A stretch of 61,373 nt of DNA from Pleurocapsa sp. MO_226.B13 (GTDB lineage: Bacteria; Cyanobacteriota; Cyanobacteriia; Cyanobacteriales; Xenococcaceae), in NCBI GenBank assembly GCA_030064795.1, contig JASJEI010000009.1:1-61373 (forward strand), written 5' to 3'. How positions within the stretch are numbered: the first letter of the stretch is position 1; every line of letters starts with the position of its first letter. The notes beneath the pieces were generated by a model. That model had not been told where the DNA came from. It was given only the letters and a program-made list of their open reading frames with translations, and ran no database searches. A program made the position numbers and the translations under genes. Of the stretch, positions 58,194 to 61,373 are shown piece by piece.

Positions 58194-59048
58194 ATGATTT
58201 CCACTAAATATTTTTTGGGCAGAAGTATCAAAATGTTTTTAAAAATAGCTTTCTCTGGGGATCGATGGTCAAACAATCGATGGGCAATCTTAGCTGTTGC
58301 ATTATCAATAGCTTTGCTCTTAATTCCCCAACCTGGAAACACCAAAGAAAAGACGAGTAATAATAACAGACTACCAGCAGCACCAGATACAGGTTCGCCT
58401 GAAGGAGATTTTTCTGCTGGAGGAACTAGGGACAATCGGATCGGGAATAGTATGTGTGGTGTTGGCAACCAACGGATTGTCTACTTATTGGGTAATAGAA
58501 ATCGAGAGTTTACCTCATCTGCCTATCCTACGTTCTGGTTTTATCTTCCTAAAACTAGGAATAAAATATCCCAAATGAATTTCGTACTGACAGAATTAGA
58601 AACAGGCAAGAGGATATATGAGCGGGTAATTAAGAAAACTACAAGCTCGGGAATAATGGGGATCGACTTACCCAAAGCAAAACAATATGCCCTATCTCCA
58701 AAAGTAAACTATGCTTGGAGTCTTCAAGTTAATTGCGCCGAAACCGAGTCAGAATCGGAAATGGCTCTGGAAGGATGGATAACACGATTACCATCAAAAT
58801 CCAATTTACAAGCTCAGCTAGCTGCTACCTCTGAAGCAGAAAAACACAGAGTTTATCTAAGACATAATCTTTTGTACGATGCCCTAACTCAACTGGCGAA
58901 ATACCACATAGCTAAACCAAATAATATCGAGATCGAAACAGCATGGAATCAGTTACTAGTAACATTGGGATGGCAAGATTTAGTCAGGCAGAACTCAGTA
59001 ATTCGTCCATCTTTGAGCAAGATTTGCATATCTAGTAAGAGAAAATAA
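58194..59048 (+). CDS. DUF928 exported protein
   Basis: 284 residues from the ATG at 58194, or 271 from the ATG at 58233, which gives a more usual signal peptide n-region. The signal or anchor core is WAILAVALSIALLLIPQPG. The mature part is the DUF928 pattern: RLPAAPDTGSPEGDFSAGGTRD, TFWFYLPKT, FVLTELETGKRIYERVI, GIMGIDLP, LSPKVNYAWSLQVNCA, then EGWITRL and a helical tail (HNLLYDALTQLAKYH). DUF928 proteins are found with CHAT and haemagglutinin genes in cyanobacteria. It is presumably periplasmic; function unknown. Its stop lies 11 bases from the stop of the convergent CHAT-TPR gene. Confidence 0.88.
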   Translation: MISTKYFLGRSIKMFLKIAFSGDRWSNNRWAILAVALSIALLLIPQPGNTKEKTSNNNRLPAAPDTGSPEGDFSAGGTRDNRIGNSMCGVGNQRIVYLLGNRNREFTSSAYPTFWFYLPKTRNKISQMNFVLTELETGKRIYERVIKKTTSSGIMGIDLPKAKQYALSPKVNYAWSLQVNCAETESESEMALEGWITRLPSKSNLQAQLAATSEAEKHRVYLRHNLLYDALTQLAKYHIAKPNNIEIETAWNQLLVTLGWQDLVRQNSVIRPSLSKICISSKRK

Positions 59049-59059
59049 TTATCAATCGT

Positions 59060-61373
59060 TTACCGCCAATTGCCTACTAAAATAAAAGCCGACCAGAAAA
59101 AAGGATGAGAAAAAGCACGATCTTGGAGAGTCGATATTTGAGCTTGACGTAGAGCTTCAGCTTTAGTAAGATTTCCTCGCGCTAATTCTTGGTAAAAACG
59201 AGTCATGAGGGTAACGGTAGCTAAATCGTTAACCGACCATAAAGAGGCTACTGTACTACGCGCTCCCGCACGAACGGCAATTCCTGCCAATCCTAAAGTC
59301 GCTAAGCGATCGCCCGAAGCTGTTTGGCAAGCACTTAGCACCAATAGTTCGATCGGACGGATCTGCTTACTATCTCCCCGTAACAAGCGACTCAACTCGT
59401 CAATGTTAATCCGATTATCCCAAGTCAAGATAAAGGTATCTTCAGCTTGAGAGCTAAATTGACCGTGAGTGGCCAGGTGAACTATTTCAAAAGGAGTTCG
59501 ATTGGTAGAGCGATTAAAGTTTTGTTCGGTAAAATTATTATTTAGTAAGATATTTGAGGCAAATAGAGATTGGATCTGTTCGATTTCTTGTTTGACTCCA
59601 GGCAGACTAGAAAAACCTTGTCGAGGTTCTGAAAGTCCTGCTAGTAGTGCCTTTTGCTCTTCTCTATCTGGAGTTTGTAACTGAGTAAGTTGTAAACCAG
59701 GAGCGATCGCGACGTTATATTTTTCAATCAGGTATTGTTGACCATCGTGTAGGGTAGCTGGTGGTAGATTACGCAATATACCGTCGGGAACAAAAACTAA
59801 GGTTTCGATCTGGTTAGCCTGCAATTCTGCTTCTAGGGGGCGAATCAGCCAGTCATAAATTTGTTGAAACAGATTTATATTCAGACGACGAGGCGAACTT
59901 AACTGACTGTTAGCGGAGATAACAATCAACTCGATTTCTGATGGTGGTAACTCTTTAAAATAGTGGCGTAAAGGTTGACTGGGCACAGCAGCGATAACTT
60001 CCAGGCGATCGCCCAAAACGATCGTGTAGATAATTGCTGCGGTGGGATCTAGTTGCTCGATTTGTTTGGGTTGGGCATCTAAACAAGCATCGTGAAAGAA
60101 ATTATCTAACTGAGCTAATTGTAATGATTCGATTGTCTGTCTGGCTTGGTTTAAATTAGCTTGGCTAGGCTCCGATCGTAATAATAGTGCTGCTAGCTCT
60201 CGATAAACTGGCTCAATTTTTTCGCGAAAAGAATATTGTATGTCTGAGCTTATCGCTACCAGATCGCTTCTAAGAGATTGGAGATTTTCGATGGCTTGGG
60301 TGTAAGATGCGATCGCTCTTTCTCGATTACCCTGAGCCTTGAGTATTCTTCCTAATTGCCATTGCCATTGATAGCTTAATTCTTTGGCATCTAGGCTTTG
60401 AGCTTTAACTAAAGCCAGTTCGGTTATTTGTGCTGCTGACTGCCATTGTTGGTGGCGTTCGTAGAGATTGCCCAAAACTCCCAAAGCATCGGCTTCAGTT
60501 CTGGGAATATTTAGGGATTTAGATTGCTCGATCGCATCGGCTAATAAGTTTGCTACTTTTCTTGGTTGGATATCTAATTCAATCAGTTGACGCGCCAAAC
60601 TAATTCTTGCCTGGATAGTAGTTTGTCGGGGGGGAAGTTGAGTGATTAACCGTTCGATTTCTATTGCTAAGTCAGAAGCCACTTTCTGGTTTCCCAAGCC
60701 AACTAAAACCCCCAATTCATCCAGTTTTCCTCGTAATTGAATATATGGATGAGGTGCGATCGCGATCGCCTGTTGATAAAAGTTGATTGCTACCTCTGGT
60801 TGCTCTTGAAATCTGGCGTTATTCCCTAAACTAAGTAAAATATCAGCCATAGTTGGCTTATCTTCTAATTTTTTGGCAGTAGCTAAAGCCGATTTTAAGT
60901 TATCGTTTGCAGCTTGATATTTACCGACTCGATTCAAAACATTGCCCAGATTGAGTAAAGCCTGAGCTTTAATTAAACTATCTGGTTGATTTTCAAGTTG
61001 CTGGTTAGTTGCAGTCAGAGTTTTAAGACTTTGAGAATATAAACCCAATGCCTGTAAAGCATTGGCTTGATAAATTTTTCCCTGAGTTAAGCCTGTAATA
61101 TTTCCTTGTTTTTCGTAAACAGAAGTAGCCCTTCGCCAAGTTGCCAAAGCATTTCGCGCTTGTCCTAAAGACAATTCTAGTTGTCCTTTAACTTCTAAAA
61201 TTTGAGCTAACAACTGACTCTTTTCCGATTCGCCATCGATAGAGTCAATAATCTTTGACCCTTGAGTGAGGGTGATTTCTGCTTGCTCCCATGCTCCCAA
61301 CTTTTGATAAATTAAAGCTAAATTGCGAGTAGCGATCGCCATACCAACCCGATCGTCCTGTTTCTGATACTGT
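59060..61373 (-). CDS. TPR-CHAT protein (5' end beyond window)
   Basis: The frame runs to the window edge without a start, continuing upstream of the first Met at 61342 with YQKQDDRVGMAIATRNLALIYQKLG, so the N-terminus is outside. TPR units fill most of the visible N-terminal half (AEITLTQGSKII, AINFYQQAIAIAPHP, AIASYTQAIENL). The C-terminal CHAT domain keeps His in VHLATHGQFSS and Cys in LSACQTASGDR. The C-terminal 350 residues are closely similar to the TPR-CHAT protein at 1081-3705. The gene is convergent with DUF928. Confidence 0.92.
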   Translation of the reverse strand, partial: QYQKQDDRVGMAIATRNLALIYQKLGAWEQAEITLTQGSKIIDSIDGESEKSQLLAQILEVKGQLELSLGQARNALATWRRATSVYEKQGNITGLTQGKIYQANALQALGLYSQSLKTLTATNQQLENQPDSLIKAQALLNLGNVLNRVGKYQAANDNLKSALATAKKLEDKPTMADILLSLGNNARFQEQPEVAINFYQQAIAIAPHPYIQLRGKLDELGVLVGLGNQKVASDLAIEIERLITQLPPRQTTIQARISLARQLIELDIQPRKVANLLADAIEQSKSLNIPRTEADALGVLGNLYERHQQWQSAAQITELALVKAQSLDAKELSYQWQWQLGRILKAQGNRERAIASYTQAIENLQSLRSDLVAISSDIQYSFREKIEPVYRELAALLLRSEPSQANLNQARQTIESLQLAQLDNFFHDACLDAQPKQIEQLDPTAAIIYTIVLGDRLEVIAAVPSQPLRHYFKELPPSEIELIVISANSQLSSPRRLNINLFQQIYDWLIRPLEAELQANQIETLVFVPDGILRNLPPATLHDGQQYLIEKYNVAIAPGLQLTQLQTPDREEQKALLAGLSEPRQGFSSLPGVKQEIEQIQSLFASNILLNNNFTEQNFNRSTNRTPFEIVHLATHGQFSSQAEDTFILTWDNRINIDELSRLLRGDSKQIRPIELLVLSACQTASGDRLATLGLAGIAVRAGARSTVASLWSVNDLATVTLMTRFYQELARGNLTKAEALRQAQISTLQDRAFSHPFFWSAFILVGNWR

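Noticed and set aside
58097..58468. Minus-strand open frame opposite the start of DUF928
   Set aside because: It lies antisense to a recognised DUF928 gene and has no signature of its own.

Overview
This window reads as a cyanobacterial chromosome segment. The octamer GCGATCGC (HIP1) is scattered through genes on both strands. It carries photosynthesis-associated genes: a CyanoP/PsbP lipoprotein, a Psb34-like small protein, a one-helix Hli protein and a PCP_red-domain protein. Many proteins belong to families largely confined to cyanobacteria (DUF928, DUF1822, DUF1815, COP23, CHAT-TPR, Tic20-like). The order cannot be fixed from sequence alone. The load of heptanucleotide tandem repeats, MITE-like elements and toxin-antitoxin pairs suggests a large, repeat-rich genome.

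Layout. 1-5.7 kb: the end of an EAL phosphodiesterase, a rhodanese, a secreted or anchored CHAT-TPR protein, a TPR protein and a coiled-coil protein with an HPD-containing J-like tail. 5.9-11.5 kb: mutL, Tic20-like, PCP_red, a DES-type lipid desaturase, a 630-base intergenic region with a MITE-like element, and the E2 subunit of pyruvate dehydrogenase. 11.6-15.5 kb: surface polysaccharide genes (flippase, family 2 glycosyltransferase, a CBM2/PL14-like lyase). 15.7-20 kb: cobS, a hypothetical gene, tgt, pgi. 20-25.7 kb: a b561-type cytochrome between direct repeats, a GH38 alpha-mannosidase behind a yefM-yoeB module, and a P-loop kinase. 25.7-29.1 kb: an accessory island bounded by inverted copies of a ~150-bp dispersed repeat. 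It contains a broken haemagglutinin-like gene (MITE insertion plus a nonsense codon), higBA and a YkvA protein. 29.1-36.3 kb: an uncharacterised three-gene cluster, maf, psbP, psb34 and an outer-membrane-like protein, with a secreted NTF2-like protein divergent from it.

36.4-41.1 kb: a DUF2062 gene followed by pqqC-pqqD-pqqE without a recognisable pqqA or pqqB, then a Deg/Hho protease and a frameshifted DUF3445 remnant. 41.1-48 kb: mutS2, an Hli gene, a three-gene set of exported proteins (COP23, trypsin-like, trypsin-like plus TPR) and an orphan ABC ATPase. 48.1-53.1 kb: small conserved cyanobacterial genes, a second ABC ATPase, an OmpR-type regulator and a truncated methyltransferase.

The most interesting block is 53.2-61.4 kb. 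A minus-strand operon encodes a sigma-70-like protein, a DUF1822 protein and a membrane CHAT-CHASE2 protein. A DUF928 gene diverges from it, and a second CHAT-TPR gene, a paralogue of the one at 1.1 kb, is convergent with the DUF928 gene. A caspase-like CHAT protease linked to a periplasmic sensor, a sigma factor and a protein of unknown function resembles, without CRISPR, the logic of the type III-E Csx29-Csx30-RpoE module. That functional reading is inference.
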